Source: Myxococcales bacterium
Lineage (GTDB): Bacteria; Myxococcota_A; Polyangia; Haliangiales; Haliangiaceae
Direction: 5' to 3'
Length of the DNA: 34,136 bases
NCBI GenBank assembly: GCA_947483555.1
Contig: CANKMW010000096.1
Location: 1 to 34,136, forward strand
Each line of letters starts with the position of its first letter. Positions within the stretch are counted from its first letter, which is position 1. The position numbers and the translations under genes were made by a program. Shown here piece by piece: positions 17,767-30,155 of this stretch. Under the pieces are notes generated by a model. That model did no database searches, was not told the DNA's origin, and saw only the letters and a list, made by a program, of their open reading frames with translations.

Positions 17767-18708
17767 ATGGGCACTGGGTCGCCGGTCAGGTTCGCGCTCG
17801 GCGCGCTCGCGCTGGGCGCGCTGGCCGCCCGCGCCGCCGCCGCGGACGAGCCGCCAGCGGTGGCCGACACCGAGCGGCCGCGGCGCCGCGACGCCACCTG
17901 GCTCGAGATCGCGCGCGGGCCGTACCACTCGTCGCGCTTGTTCGCCACCCCGGTCGCCGACACCGTCGGGCCCTACGTCCTGGCCGTGAGCTGGGATGGC
18001 AGCCTGTTGAAGGAGCCCGGGGTGCTGTCGTCGGCGGGGGTGGTCGCGATCGGCTTCGGCGACATCGCCCAGCTCGAGTACCGCCACACCTCGGCGATCA
18101 GCCTCGACGAGCTGAGCGCGCCGCTGCCGGCGGTCGGGGTCCAGCTCGAGGCGCCGCTGCCCGATCGCCCGAACTGGCCGGCGGTGGCGCTGGCGTTTCG
18201 CCTCGGGGTGCCGCGGCGCGAGACCCGCGACGCGACGACCATCGAGGAGACGGTCACCGACCTGTACCTGGTGGCGCGCCAGCGCCTGCCCGGCCGGCTC
18301 GCCGCGGCGACGCTGCACGGCGGCGTACGCATGAGCTCCGCCGAGCTGGCGCTGGGCGGCGACGCCGTCGGCAGCGTGCGGCGACGCCTGTTCCTGCCCG
18401 CCGGCGGACTCGCGCTCGAGGTCGGCGACCAGGCGGTCGCGATCGCCGAGGTCGGGCTGGCGCCGTCGTTCGATCGCGATCCCGCCGGTGCGCCGACCAT
18501 CGGCGCCGGCGTGATCGGCCGCCTCGGGGTGCGCTGGTTCCTGCACTCGGCCTTCTCGTTCGACGCCAGCGTCGGTTACCAGGTCGACGACGCGACGTCG
18601 GCGGCCGGCGTCCGCTCGGTCGTCGACTGGGACATCCGACTCGGCGGCGAGCTGTTCGTGCCGTGGGGAGCGATCGCCTGCCGCACCGCGGGTCTGTTCT
18701 GCAGCTAG
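17767..18708 (+). CDS. Exported beta-rich protein, possible outer-membrane barrel (first of three)
   Basis: A 313-residue exported protein I cannot name. A signal peptide covers about 1-26 (RFALGALALGALAARAAAA then DEP). The rest alternates hydrophobic and polar residues in strand-length blocks, such as GPYVLAVSWDGSLL, GVVAIGFGDIAQLEYRH, VALAFRLGVP, LTDLYLVAR-like and GVIGRLGVRWFLH. These suit an outer-membrane barrel or a periplasmic beta protein. It ends with SFDASVGYQVDDA and a DWDIRLGGELFVPWG strand pair. Two Cys near the C-terminus (ACRTAGLFC) may pair. ATG 17767 is the first start that leaves the signal peptide intact; no Shine-Dalgarno is clear. It leads a run of three genes of similar character, with the next starting 11 bp after its stop. 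Confidence 0.72.
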   Translation: MGTGSPVRFALGALALGALAARAAAADEPPAVADTERPRRRDATWLEIARGPYHSSRLFATPVADTVGPYVLAVSWDGSLLKEPGVLSSAGVVAIGFGDIAQLEYRHTSAISLDELSAPLPAVGVQLEAPLPDRPNWPAVALAFRLGVPRRETRDATTIEETVTDLYLVARQRLPGRLAAATLHGGVRMSSAELALGGDAVGSVRRRLFLPAGGLALEVGDQAVAIAEVGLAPSFDRDPAGAPTIGAGVIGRLGVRWFLHSAFSFDASVGYQVDDATSAAGVRSVVDWDIRLGGELFVPWGAIACRTAGLFCS

Positions 18709-18719
18709 CGAGGAGCATC

Positions 18720-19739
18720 ATGCGTCACCTGCCATCCGTCACCTTCGCGCTCTTGTCGATCAGCGGCCTCGCGTACGCGCAGCCGGTGCCGCTGCCGGTG
18801 CCGCTGCCGCCGCCACCGGATCCGGCGCTGCCGCCGTCACCGGATCCGGCGCCGCCGCCGCCACCGGATCCGCAACCGCAGGCCGAGCCCGATCCCGGCC
18901 CCGCGCCGCCGCAGCTGCCGGGCTGGGCCACCGAGGCTGGCGACGCCGTCGAGCGCGCCATCACGCCCGATCCCGGGCTGCCGCCGAGCGCGATGCACTT
19001 CCCGCTCATCTTCACCGCGCCCAGCGGCCGCATGCTGCCGGCGGCGGTGATCTGGTCGAGCTCGGGTGTGCACACCGGCGGTGGCCTGTACGGTGACCTG
19101 TTCGTCGGCCTCGGCGATGTCGCCGAGTTCGGTATCGGCGTCACCGATCTCATCCGGGTCCGGCCGGCGCCCGGCGACGATCCGCTGCGCATCGCGCCGT
19201 TCGGGCAGGCGTCGTTCAAGATGGGCGTCGGCGAACACCGCTTCGTCCGCCACCAGCCGGCGCTGGCGCTGGCGTTCCGCAAGTCGTTCGAGCACACCTT
19301 CGGGGTCGCCAAGGTGCGCACCGCGGCGCTCTACCTGATGGCCTCGAAGTCGCTCGGTCGCCGGGTGACGTTGCACGGCGGTGGGGTGCTGTGGGATGCG
19401 TCGATCGGTGAGCCGTCAGCGCCGGCCGTGTTCTTCCACGACCAGGGGGTCCGGGAGCAGCTCCGACCGGTGCTGGCGATCGAGGCCGAGCCGATCGAGC
19501 GGTCCTCGATCATGGTCGAGCTCAACTGGGTCCCCGAGTTCACCCGCGCGCCCGCCGACATCCGGCTGTCGGCGATGCTGACCTGGGGGGTCCGCTACCG
19601 CATCACGTCCCTGCTCGCGTTCGAGTCGGGGGTGCGGATCCAGGGCATCGACGAGGCCAACCTGCTCGATGCCCAGATCTTCGGTCAGCTGTCGTGGGGC
19701 AGCGATCGGCTGCGGCGCGCGATCCACAAGCTCCGGTGA
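18720..19739 (+). CDS. Exported beta-rich protein with Pro-rich N-terminus (second of three)
   Basis: A 339-residue exported protein. A signal peptide covers about 1-20 (FALLSISGLAYAQ). Residues 21-65 are Pro-rich with repeating PPPPDPALPPSPDPAPP units, coded partly by GGATCCGG repeats. Beta-rich sequence then runs to the end, with a C-terminal block (LRPVLAIEAEPIERSS-, MVELNWVPEF and LTWGVRYRI) that matches the next gene's LRPLAALAW, MLLDVAWTPE and WGVRY. The two are paralogues. The Pro-rich part is probably a periplasm- or wall-spanning linker. GAGGAG before ATG 18720 is a good Shine-Dalgarno and fixes the start. The next gene begins 4 bp after the stop. A barrel is inferred; no family name is assigned. 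Confidence 0.75.
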   Translation: MRHLPSVTFALLSISGLAYAQPVPLPVPLPPPPDPALPPSPDPAPPPPPDPQPQAEPDPGPAPPQLPGWATEAGDAVERAITPDPGLPPSAMHFPLIFTAPSGRMLPAAVIWSSSGVHTGGGLYGDLFVGLGDVAEFGIGVTDLIRVRPAPGDDPLRIAPFGQASFKMGVGEHRFVRHQPALALAFRKSFEHTFGVAKVRTAALYLMASKSLGRRVTLHGGGVLWDASIGEPSAPAVFFHDQGVREQLRPVLAIEAEPIERSSIMVELNWVPEFTRAPADIRLSAMLTWGVRYRITSLLAFESGVRIQGIDEANLLDAQIFGQLSWGSDRLRRAIHKLR

Positions 19740-19743
19740 AGCC

Positions 19744-20601
19744 ATGAACCCGGCGCCGCTCGCCATCGTGCTGGTCGCGCTGGTCGCGTCGTCGACGGCG
19801 TCGGCGCAGCCGGTCGCCGGCGTGCCGGGCGCGGGCCCGCCGCTCACCGCCGCGCCGCGGGCTCCGACCTCGCCGCGGGTGGTCCACGCGCCGACCGCGT
19901 GGCTGTTGCCGTCGCGGCAGCTCCACGTCGGGCTGGGCGCCAGCCATCGCCTCGATCCGTCGGCGCAGCTGGCGCTCGGCGTCGGTGGCGTGGCCGAGGT
20001 CGATCTCGAGCTGACCGACCGCCTGATCGCATGCCCGGGCTGCGGCGAGGAGCGCGTCGAGCACAACCTGTTCGCCGCCAGCGCGCTGTTCAAGCTGGGG
20101 CTGGCGACCGCCGCCGTCCGCCCGTGGCGGCTGGGTGCGGCGCTCGGCTTTCGCCGCACCATCGCGGCCCGCGCGGTGACGGCTGGCGGCCGTGACGCGG
20201 CGATCGAGGCGGCGCAGCTCCACCTCGTGGTCGGCGGCCGCTGGGCCGGCGTCGAGCTCCACGCCGGCGCCGAGCTGTTCGACGCCCAGCACGGCGACGT
20301 CCGCCTGCCGCGCGGCGTCGCGCACACGCTGCGTCCGCTGGCAGCGCTGGCGTGGACGCCGCCGCCGTACCCGCGCACCACCATGTTGCTCGATGTGGCG
20401 TGGACGCCCGAGGTCAAGGATGGTCCGCCGCAGCTGCGGTGGCTGGTCGGCTGGGGCGTGCGCTACCAGGCGATGCGCTGGGGCTCGATCGACCTGGTGG
20501 TGCGCCAGCGCGAGGACCAGGCGCTCGGCGACTCCGCGGTCCTGGTCCGCGTCGCCGGCTCGCTCGCGCTCGGCCGCCGCCTCGGCGTCGGGCTTCGCTG
20601 A
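19744..20601 (+). CDS. Exported beta-rich protein (third of three)
   Basis: A 285-residue exported protein paralogous to the preceding gene. A signal peptide covers about 1-22 (LAIVLVALVASSTASAQ). A short Pro/Ala linker leads to beta-rich sequence: RQLHVGLGASHRLDP, LALGVGGVAEVDLELTDR, an exposed CPGCGEER loop with two Cys, WRLGAALGFRRTIAAR, HLVVGGRWAGVELHAG and a C-terminal WGVRYQAMRWGSIDLVVRQRED, then the closing strand SLALGRRLGVGLR. A final strand with alternating hydrophobics fits a barrel, although it ends in Arg rather than the usual Phe. ATG 19744 follows the previous stop by 4 bp, so coupling is likely. The CxxC loop could bind a metal or form a disulfide. Function is unknown. Confidence 0.75.
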   Translation: MNPAPLAIVLVALVASSTASAQPVAGVPGAGPPLTAAPRAPTSPRVVHAPTAWLLPSRQLHVGLGASHRLDPSAQLALGVGGVAEVDLELTDRLIACPGCGEERVEHNLFAASALFKLGLATAAVRPWRLGAALGFRRTIAARAVTAGGRDAAIEAAQLHLVVGGRWAGVELHAGAELFDAQHGDVRLPRGVAHTLRPLAALAWTPPPYPRTTMLLDVAWTPEVKDGPPQLRWLVGWGVRYQAMRWGSIDLVVRQREDQALGDSAVLVRVAGSLALGRRLGVGLR

Positions 20602-20662
20602 CGTCTACTGCACCGGCTGCGTCACCGGTGTGGTCGGCTCGGTGCTCGCCCGCCGCGGCTGA

Positions 20663-21091
20663 TCATGGGTCGGCGAAGTCGCCGTCGGCTGACCAGTCGA
20701 CGACCCTCAGCCCGGGCACGCGCGTCATGTGATCGCGATCCGCGGTCACCAGCGTCGCACCCGCGGCGAGGGCGTGGGCGGCGATCGCGGCATCGAAGTC
20801 CTCGATCCGGCGCCCCTTGCGCTCGAGGCTGGCCTTGATCTCCGCGAACCGGAGCGTCACGTCGTCGGTCCACGCCGCGCGCGGGATCTCTTCGCACAGG
20901 CGGTCGAACCGGGCGCGCAGCTGATCCTTGCGTTTCGACCTGGGCAAGCGTTCGATGCCATACGCGACCTCGGCGAGCACGGGGTGCGGGACGGCGACGT
21001 CACCGGGACTGACGACCGCGAACCGGTTCACCACGGCGGGCCGGCCGCTCATGAGCAGCGAGAAAGCGTTGGTGTCGAGGACGTACTTCAC
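20663..21091 (-). CDS. vapC: VapC-type PIN-domain toxin
   Basis: A 142-residue PIN-domain ribonuclease of normal VapC length. The acidic active-site residues are in place: Asp6 (VLDTNAF), Glu41 (LAEVAYG), Asp100 in DFDAAIAAHAL, and Asp118 in VTADRDHM. The C-terminus has the typical RVPGLRVVDW ending. VapC toxins cut specific RNAs, often initiator tRNA or rRNA, and are held inactive by a bound antitoxin. ATG 21091 overlaps the stop of the upstream antitoxin gene by 4 bp (ATGA), the usual toxin-antitoxin arrangement. It is probably transcribed with the antitoxin from the palindrome-bearing promoter at 21337-21358. Confidence 0.93.
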   Translation of the reverse strand: MKYVLDTNAFSLLMSGRPAVVNRFAVVSPGDVAVPHPVLAEVAYGIERLPRSKRKDQLRARFDRLCEEIPRAAWTDDVTLRFAEIKASLERKGRRIEDFDAAIAAHALAAGATLVTADRDHMTRVPGLRVVDWSADGDFADP

Positions 21092-21336
21092 AGCACCAGC
21101 GGCTTCTTGGAGCGCCGATTGGCCCGCACCGCGACCATCAGGTCGTCGACCGCTCCGGACAGGCTGTCATCGACGTTGCGCAACCAGTCGAGGAACCCCG
21201 GTGACCACGCCGAGTCGCGCGCGAGCTCGCGCTCGAGGGCCTGCACGATGAGTCGGTTGCGACTGATCCGCATGCGCCGGGCGCGACGGTCCACCGCGGC
21301 GAGCAGGGGCGGTGGCAGATGAACGCTGGTCGGCAT
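21088..21336 (-). CDS. Ribbon-helix-helix antitoxin, VapB-type partner of VapC
   Basis: An 82-residue protein that probably neutralises the adjacent VapC toxin. The N-terminus reads TSVHLPPPLLAAVDRRARRMRISRNRLIVQAL, a CopG-type ribbon-helix-helix DNA-binding pattern (strand, then two helices around SRNRLI). The acidic C-terminal part (VDDSLSGAVDDLMVAVR) would wrap the toxin. I place the start at ATG 21336. An in-frame ATG at 21348 lies inside the palindromic operator and 1 nt after a TATACT sequence, so transcription probably begins too late to include it. Using it would add Met-Ser-Ile-Leu. The protein is expected to repress its own operon by binding the 22-bp palindrome just upstream. Confidence 0.85.
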   Translation of the reverse strand: MPTSVHLPPPLLAAVDRRARRMRISRNRLIVQALERELARDSAWSPGFLDWLRNVDDSLSGAVDDLMVAVRANRRSKKPLVL

Positions 21337-21358
21337 GAGTATACTCATGAGTATACTC
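21337..21358. promoter_or_regulatory. 22-bp palindromic operator/promoter of the toxin-antitoxin operon
   Basis: Two copies of the palindrome GAGTATACTC (21337-21346 and 21349-21358) separated by AT make a perfect 22-bp palindrome directly before the antitoxin start. Each copy contains TATACT, a good -10 sequence. This fits autoregulation, with antitoxin dimers covering the promoter. The AT-rich site stands out from the GC-rich surroundings. Confidence 0.8.
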
Positions 21359-21384
21359 GATCGGCTGCGGCGGGCAACGGCCGC

Positions 21385-22014
21385 CTACTCCGCGCACTCG
21401 CAGACGTAGGGGTGGGTCACGAACAGATCGCCGGTCGAGGCGAGCAACCAGTCGCCGCCCGACCTGAGCGTGAGCGCGTTCAGCTCGGTGAACGCGTTGT
21501 CGGGTTCGCCGGCGACCCACAGCGATCCGGCGATCGCCGCGCCGCTGTCCCAGGTCCAGCTGGTCGGGCCCTCGCAACCGAAGGTGGTGAAGTTGCAGCG
21601 CGCCCCGACCCACAGCTGATCGCCGCCGAGGGCGCCGGCGCTGGCGACCACGGGGTCGAGGTCGGACGGGTTCTCGAACGTCGCCAGCCCGGTGCGCCCG
21701 GGGAGGTCGTTGTGGCAGTCATTGCGCGCGTCCGAGATCCCGGCCGGGCCGGCGCGCCGGACATAGCGCGAACCGCCGAACCCGAAAGCGTAGTCGGCGG
21801 GGCAGGACGGGCGGGCATCGATCGGCGGCGCGGCATCGATCGGTAGCACCGCCGCGTCGCCGGCGCTGGCGGCATCGGTCGCCGCCGCATCGTCGCCGCC
21901 ATCCGGGCCACCACCATCGTCATCCCCGCCGCCACCGTCCCCGGACGGCGCGAACTGACACCCGGCGCCGGAACCGACGGCGAGCGCGAGCACGAACGCA
22001 GCCCGGAACCCCAT
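21385..22014 (-). CDS. C-type-lectin-like domain lipoprotein
   Basis: A 209-residue predicted lipoprotein. The signal peptide ends at a Gly-Ala-Gly-Cys lipobox (Cys about residue 19). Residues 22-68 are a Gly/Asp/Ala-rich low-complexity linker common in myxobacterial surface proteins. Residues about 70-209 resemble a C-type lectin fold: CPADYAFGFGGSRYVRR, then SDARNDCHND, LATFENPSDL, LWVGARCN, TWTWDSG-like and WVAGEPDN, then a final CECAE with the expected Cys pairing. The GEPDN segment corresponds to the EPN/WND calcium-sugar motif region. It may bind sugars or other ligands at the cell surface, and the ligand is unknown. ATG 22014 lies 10 bp after the acyltransferase stop, so co-transcription is possible; a TAGCCT 7 nt before the ATG partly overlaps that stop codon. 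Confidence 0.78.
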   Translation of the reverse strand: MGFRAAFVLALAVGSGAGCQFAPSGDGGGGDDDGGGPDGGDDAAATDAASAGDAAVLPIDAAPPIDARPSCPADYAFGFGGSRYVRRAGPAGISDARNDCHNDLPGRTGLATFENPSDLDPVVASAGALGGDQLWVGARCNFTTFGCEGPTSWTWDSGAAIAGSLWVAGEPDNAFTELNALTLRSGGDWLLASTGDLFVTHPYVCECAE

Positions 22015-22024
22015 CGCTGCCAGG

Positions 22025-22942
22025 CTAGCCGGCACGCACGCCAGCGTACAGCGCATTGTGCGGCCGGTTGACGATCCAGCGCGGGTCGTCATCGAAGATC
22101 TCGCCGGCCACGCACTGGGCCCGCAGCTCGCGTTCGCGCGGCGCCAGCTCCAGGATCTTGTCGCGGACCAGGTCCGCGCACTTCTTGTACAGGGCCGGTC
22201 TCGGCTTCTGGCTGGCCAGGTGGGCGTAGTCGACCGGCTTGCCCATCATCACGATGATCGGTCGCTGGCGACGGATCCCGGGTTTGTAGTTGTCGCGCAC
22301 GTCGCCGAGGAAGTCGTTGGACAGCCCCTGCATGAACACCGGGATGATGATCGCCTTGGAGTTGAGCGCGATCTGGCCGATGCCGGGCTGGGCCGGCAGC
22401 ATCTCGTAGGGGTCCGGGCCCTTGCCGCGGGTCCCCTCGGGATGGAGGCCGATCACGACGCCGGGCTCGGCCAGCATCTTGATGATCCGATCCAGCGCGT
22501 CCTTGTTGAACGAGGCCCGCTCGGCCTGGCGGAAGATGGGCGGATACATCACGCCGGCGGCGATGGCGTGGTTGAGCACCAGGCCGAGCGGGCGTTCGTA
22601 GAAGAAGTTGGACCGCACCGGGAAACGGATGGTCCGGCACCACGGGGTCCCGGTCAGGTACAGCCCGAGCAGCACCGCGAACTGATCGAAGAAGCTGCGG
22701 TGGTTGGTCGCGAACACCACGCCGCGGTCGGGGTTGAGGGCGATGATGTCGTCGAGGCCCTCGAACAGGCTGCGCTGGCCCAGGCAGGCCCGGACCAGCG
22801 AGTAGGTGAACCCACGCAGGAACTTGTCCTGGTAGCGGTGGCCCATCGCGGTCTCGTTCGCGACGCGGGCCAGGCGAACCGCCAGGCGCTCGATCCGGTT
22901 GAGGTCGTCGGAGGCCTCGGGAAGGGCGACGGCGTCGGCCAT
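22025..22942 (-). CDS. PlsC-type lysophospholipid acyltransferase
   Basis: A 305-residue acyltransferase of the PlsC/GPAT family, which transfers acyl chains to lysophospholipids or related acceptors at the inner membrane. Motif I is NHRSFFDQ with His81 and Asp86. Motif III is HPEGTRGKGP with Glu169-Gly170-Thr171-Arg172. Motif II is probably the FPVRSNFFYERPLG stretch (about 107-120). The membrane-facing helices are short, as in this family, and a long basic N-terminal helix precedes motif I. I chose ATG 22942; GTG 22957 would add five residues. It is followed 10 bp later by the lectin-like lipoprotein gene. The acyl donor and acceptor cannot be told from sequence. It is divergent from the nuo operon across 144 bp. 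Confidence 0.88.
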   Translation of the reverse strand: MADAVALPEASDDLNRIERLAVRLARVANETAMGHRYQDKFLRGFTYSLVRACLGQRSLFEGLDDIIALNPDRGVVFATNHRSFFDQFAVLLGLYLTGTPWCRTIRFPVRSNFFYERPLGLVLNHAIAAGVMYPPIFRQAERASFNKDALDRIIKMLAEPGVVIGLHPEGTRGKGPDPYEMLPAQPGIGQIALNSKAIIIPVFMQGLSNDFLGDVRDNYKPGIRRQRPIIVMMGKPVDYAHLASQKPRPALYKKCADLVRDKILELAPRERELRAQCVAGEIFDDDPRWIVNRPHNALYAGVRAG

Positions 22943-23022
22943 GGCCTCGAATACCACAGGCCAGCCGCGGCCGGCATTCGCCCTCCGCGGGTCGCGTCAC
23001 GCGGATCTCGGCGGGCCGTCTA

Positions 23023-23051
23023 TTGACTCGTTACCCCCGCCCCCGTATTTT
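23023..23051 (+). promoter_or_regulatory. Sigma70-type promoter of the nuo operon
   Basis: TTGACT at 23023-23028 and TATTTT at 23046-23051 are separated by exactly 17 bp. The predicted start, about 23058, leaves a leader of about 29 nt that holds AAGAGG (23071-23076) as the Shine-Dalgarno of nuoE. This is the clearest canonical promoter in the window. Confidence 0.75.
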
Positions 23052-23086
23052 CCGGCCGCTCGTCCCCGAGAAGAGGCAACTGGCCG

Positions 23087-23583
23087 ATGTCACTCGAATT
23101 CTCCGCCGAGGCCACCAAGAAAATCCTGGCCCTGTGCGAGCGCTACCCGACCCGGCAGCCGGTCGTCCTGGCGGCGCTCCACCTTGCCCAGAAAGACCAC
23201 GGTCATCTCAGCGATGACGCCCTCCAGCTCGTCGCGCGGACGCTCGACCTTCCGCTCGCCCACGTCCTCGGCGTCGCGACCTTCTACACCATGTTCCGGC
23301 GCGAACCGGCCGGTCAGAACGTGCTGCGGGTGTGCACCAACATCTCGTGCATGCTGCGCGGTGCGTACGACGTGCTGGCCGCGTTCGAGCACAAGCTCGG
23401 CGTCAAGAAGGGCGGCACCGCGGGCGCCTTCACGATCATCGAGGAGGAGTGCATCGCGGCGTGCGCCAACGCGCCGGCGGTGGTGTGCGGGACCAAATAC
23501 TTCCTCGATGTCACGCCCGATCAGGTCGACATGATCGTCGACGAGCTGCGACGCCATCCGCGCCCCGAGAGCGAGGTCGTCTG

Positions 23584-23584
<1 letters not shown>
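23087..23584 (+). CDS. nuoE: NADH-quinone oxidoreductase subunit E
   Basis: A 165-residue NuoE, the 24-kDa-type 2Fe-2S subunit of the NADH-input module of complex I. The thioredoxin-like fold carries the cluster ligands Cys83 and Cys88 (VCTNISCMLRG, spaced C-x4-C) and Cys122 and Cys126 (EECIAACANAP, spaced C-x3-C). The N-terminal helices (YPTRQPVVLAALHLAQ and LPLAHVLGVATFYTMF) are the family's conserved pieces. ATG 23087 has AAGAGG upstream and a strong promoter. The stop overlaps the nuoF start by one base (TGATG), so translation is coupled. NuoE and NuoF together form the NADH dehydrogenase head with NuoG, which is not in this window. Confidence 0.97.
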
Positions 23585-24908
<1,324 letters not shown>

Positions 24909-24912
<4 letters not shown>

Positions 24913-25751
24913 GTGCCCGGCGAGTCACGCTGCTCTCCAGCCGCTTCGTGGTCGTCCTGGTCGTTGGGCTCACCCTCGGCCTCGGGCTCGGGGGCCTCGG
25001 GCTTGGCGGCGCGGTCGGGGTGCCGAGCGCCGCCGCCCAGGCAGCGCCGGTCGCGATCAAGCCGCCGCCGCGCTCGGCGACCCCGGCCGGCAAGCAGGTC
25101 AGTGATCGCGACGTCGTGACCCGGCGCGACGCCGCTGGTCGGCCCGCGGCCGCCGGCAAACCGGCCACCAGCAAGGGCATGGCGATCGCGTTCTGGCTGT
25201 TCGCGGCGATCACGGTCGCCGGCTCGCTGTTCGTGATCACGCGCAAGAACCTGATCGCCGCGGTCATGGGCATGGTCGGCACGTTCTTCGGGCTGGCCGC
25301 CCTCTACATGATGCTCTACGCCCACTTCCTGGCCGTCGTCCAGATGCTGGTCTACGCCGGCGCGATCATGGTGCTGTTCGTGTTCGTCATCATGATCCTC
25401 AACAAGCCCGAGGACGAGCCGTACGCGACCACCGGGCGCGCCGGCAAGGCGGTGGCCGGGCTGGGGATGGCGTACCTGATCTACCGCCTCGCGGCGGTCC
25501 TGGTCTCGGTCGACACCACCGTGACGGCGCCCCAGCTGGCGGCGCCGGCGACCACGGCGCAGGGCTACGACTGGGGCTCGACCGCGGCGGTGGGCTGGAA
25601 CCTGTTCAACGACTACCTGTTCCCGTTCGAGGCGGTGTCCATCCTGTTGCTGGTCGCGGTGGTCGGCTCGATCGCGGTCGCCCGTCCCCTCAAGGACGAC
25701 GATGGGGAAGTCCTCGCGGCCGACGGCGCGGCGCCGGGCGGGGGAGCGTGA
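24909..25751 (+). CDS. nuoJ: NADH-quinone oxidoreductase subunit J with N-terminal extension
   Basis: A 280-residue NuoJ, a membrane-arm subunit near the quinone-to-antiporter junction. Residues about 92-280 are the family core: FWLFAAITVAGSLFVITRKN, then AAVMGMVGTFFGLAALYMML and VVQMLVYAGAIMVLFVFVIMIL, the pi-bulge helix signature. Residues 1-89 are extra: a basic start, a hydrophobic Gly/Leu run (VVVLVVGLTLGLGLGGLGLGG), an AAAQAA cleavage-like site near 41-46 and a Pro/Ala/Lys linker. It looks like a signal peptide plus exported linker, unusual for NuoJ. ATG 24909 overlaps the nuoF stop by 4 bp. A shorter product from an internal start cannot be excluded (Met91 lies right at the core start). 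Confidence 0.93.
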
Positions 25752-25755
25752 CGCC

Positions 25756-26067
25756 ATGTTGATGACCATCGGGTTCAGCCATTTCCTGGTCCTGGCGGCG
25801 CTGCTGTTCGCGATCGGCACCGCCGGCGTCCTGCTGCGCAAGAACGTGCTCATCATCATGATGAGCATCGAGCTGATGCTCAACGCCGCCAACCTGACCA
25901 TCCTGACCTTCGCGCGCATGCACGGGGACCTCGGTGGGCATTCGTTCGCGATGGTGGTCATCGCCGTCGCCGCCGCCGAGGTCGCGGTCGGCCTCGCGAT
26001 CGTGGTCGCGATCTTCCGCGGCCGCCGTCACGTCGACGTCGACAAGATGAACATCCTGAAGCACTGA
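25756..26067 (+). CDS. nuoK: NADH-quinone oxidoreductase subunit K
   Basis: A 103-residue NuoK of normal length, a three-helix membrane subunit of complex I homologous to MrpC. The helices are about 5-24, 31-51 and 62-86. The conserved Glu in the second helix (IMMSIELMLNAANLT) and in the third (AAAEVAVGLAIVV), which belong to the proton path, are present. I chose ATG 25756, 4 bp after the nuoJ stop, because it gives the family N-terminus (MLMTIGFSHFLVLAALLF). An upstream in-frame start at 25702 would overlap nuoJ by 50 bp and add a non-family, Arg-rich lead. Confidence 0.97.
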   Translation: MLMTIGFSHFLVLAALLFAIGTAGVLLRKNVLIIMMSIELMLNAANLTILTFARMHGDLGGHSFAMVVIAVAAAEVAVGLAIVVAIFRGRRHVDVDKMNILKH

Positions 26068-26070
26068 CCC

Positions 26071-30151
<4,081 letters not shown>

Positions 30152-30155
<4 letters not shown>

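Noticed and set aside
22022..22027. TAGCCT 7 nt before the lectin-like gene as a clean leaderless promoter
   Set aside because: The TAG of this element is the acyltransferase stop codon and the genes are 10 bp apart, so the match is partly forced and co-transcription is the simpler reading.
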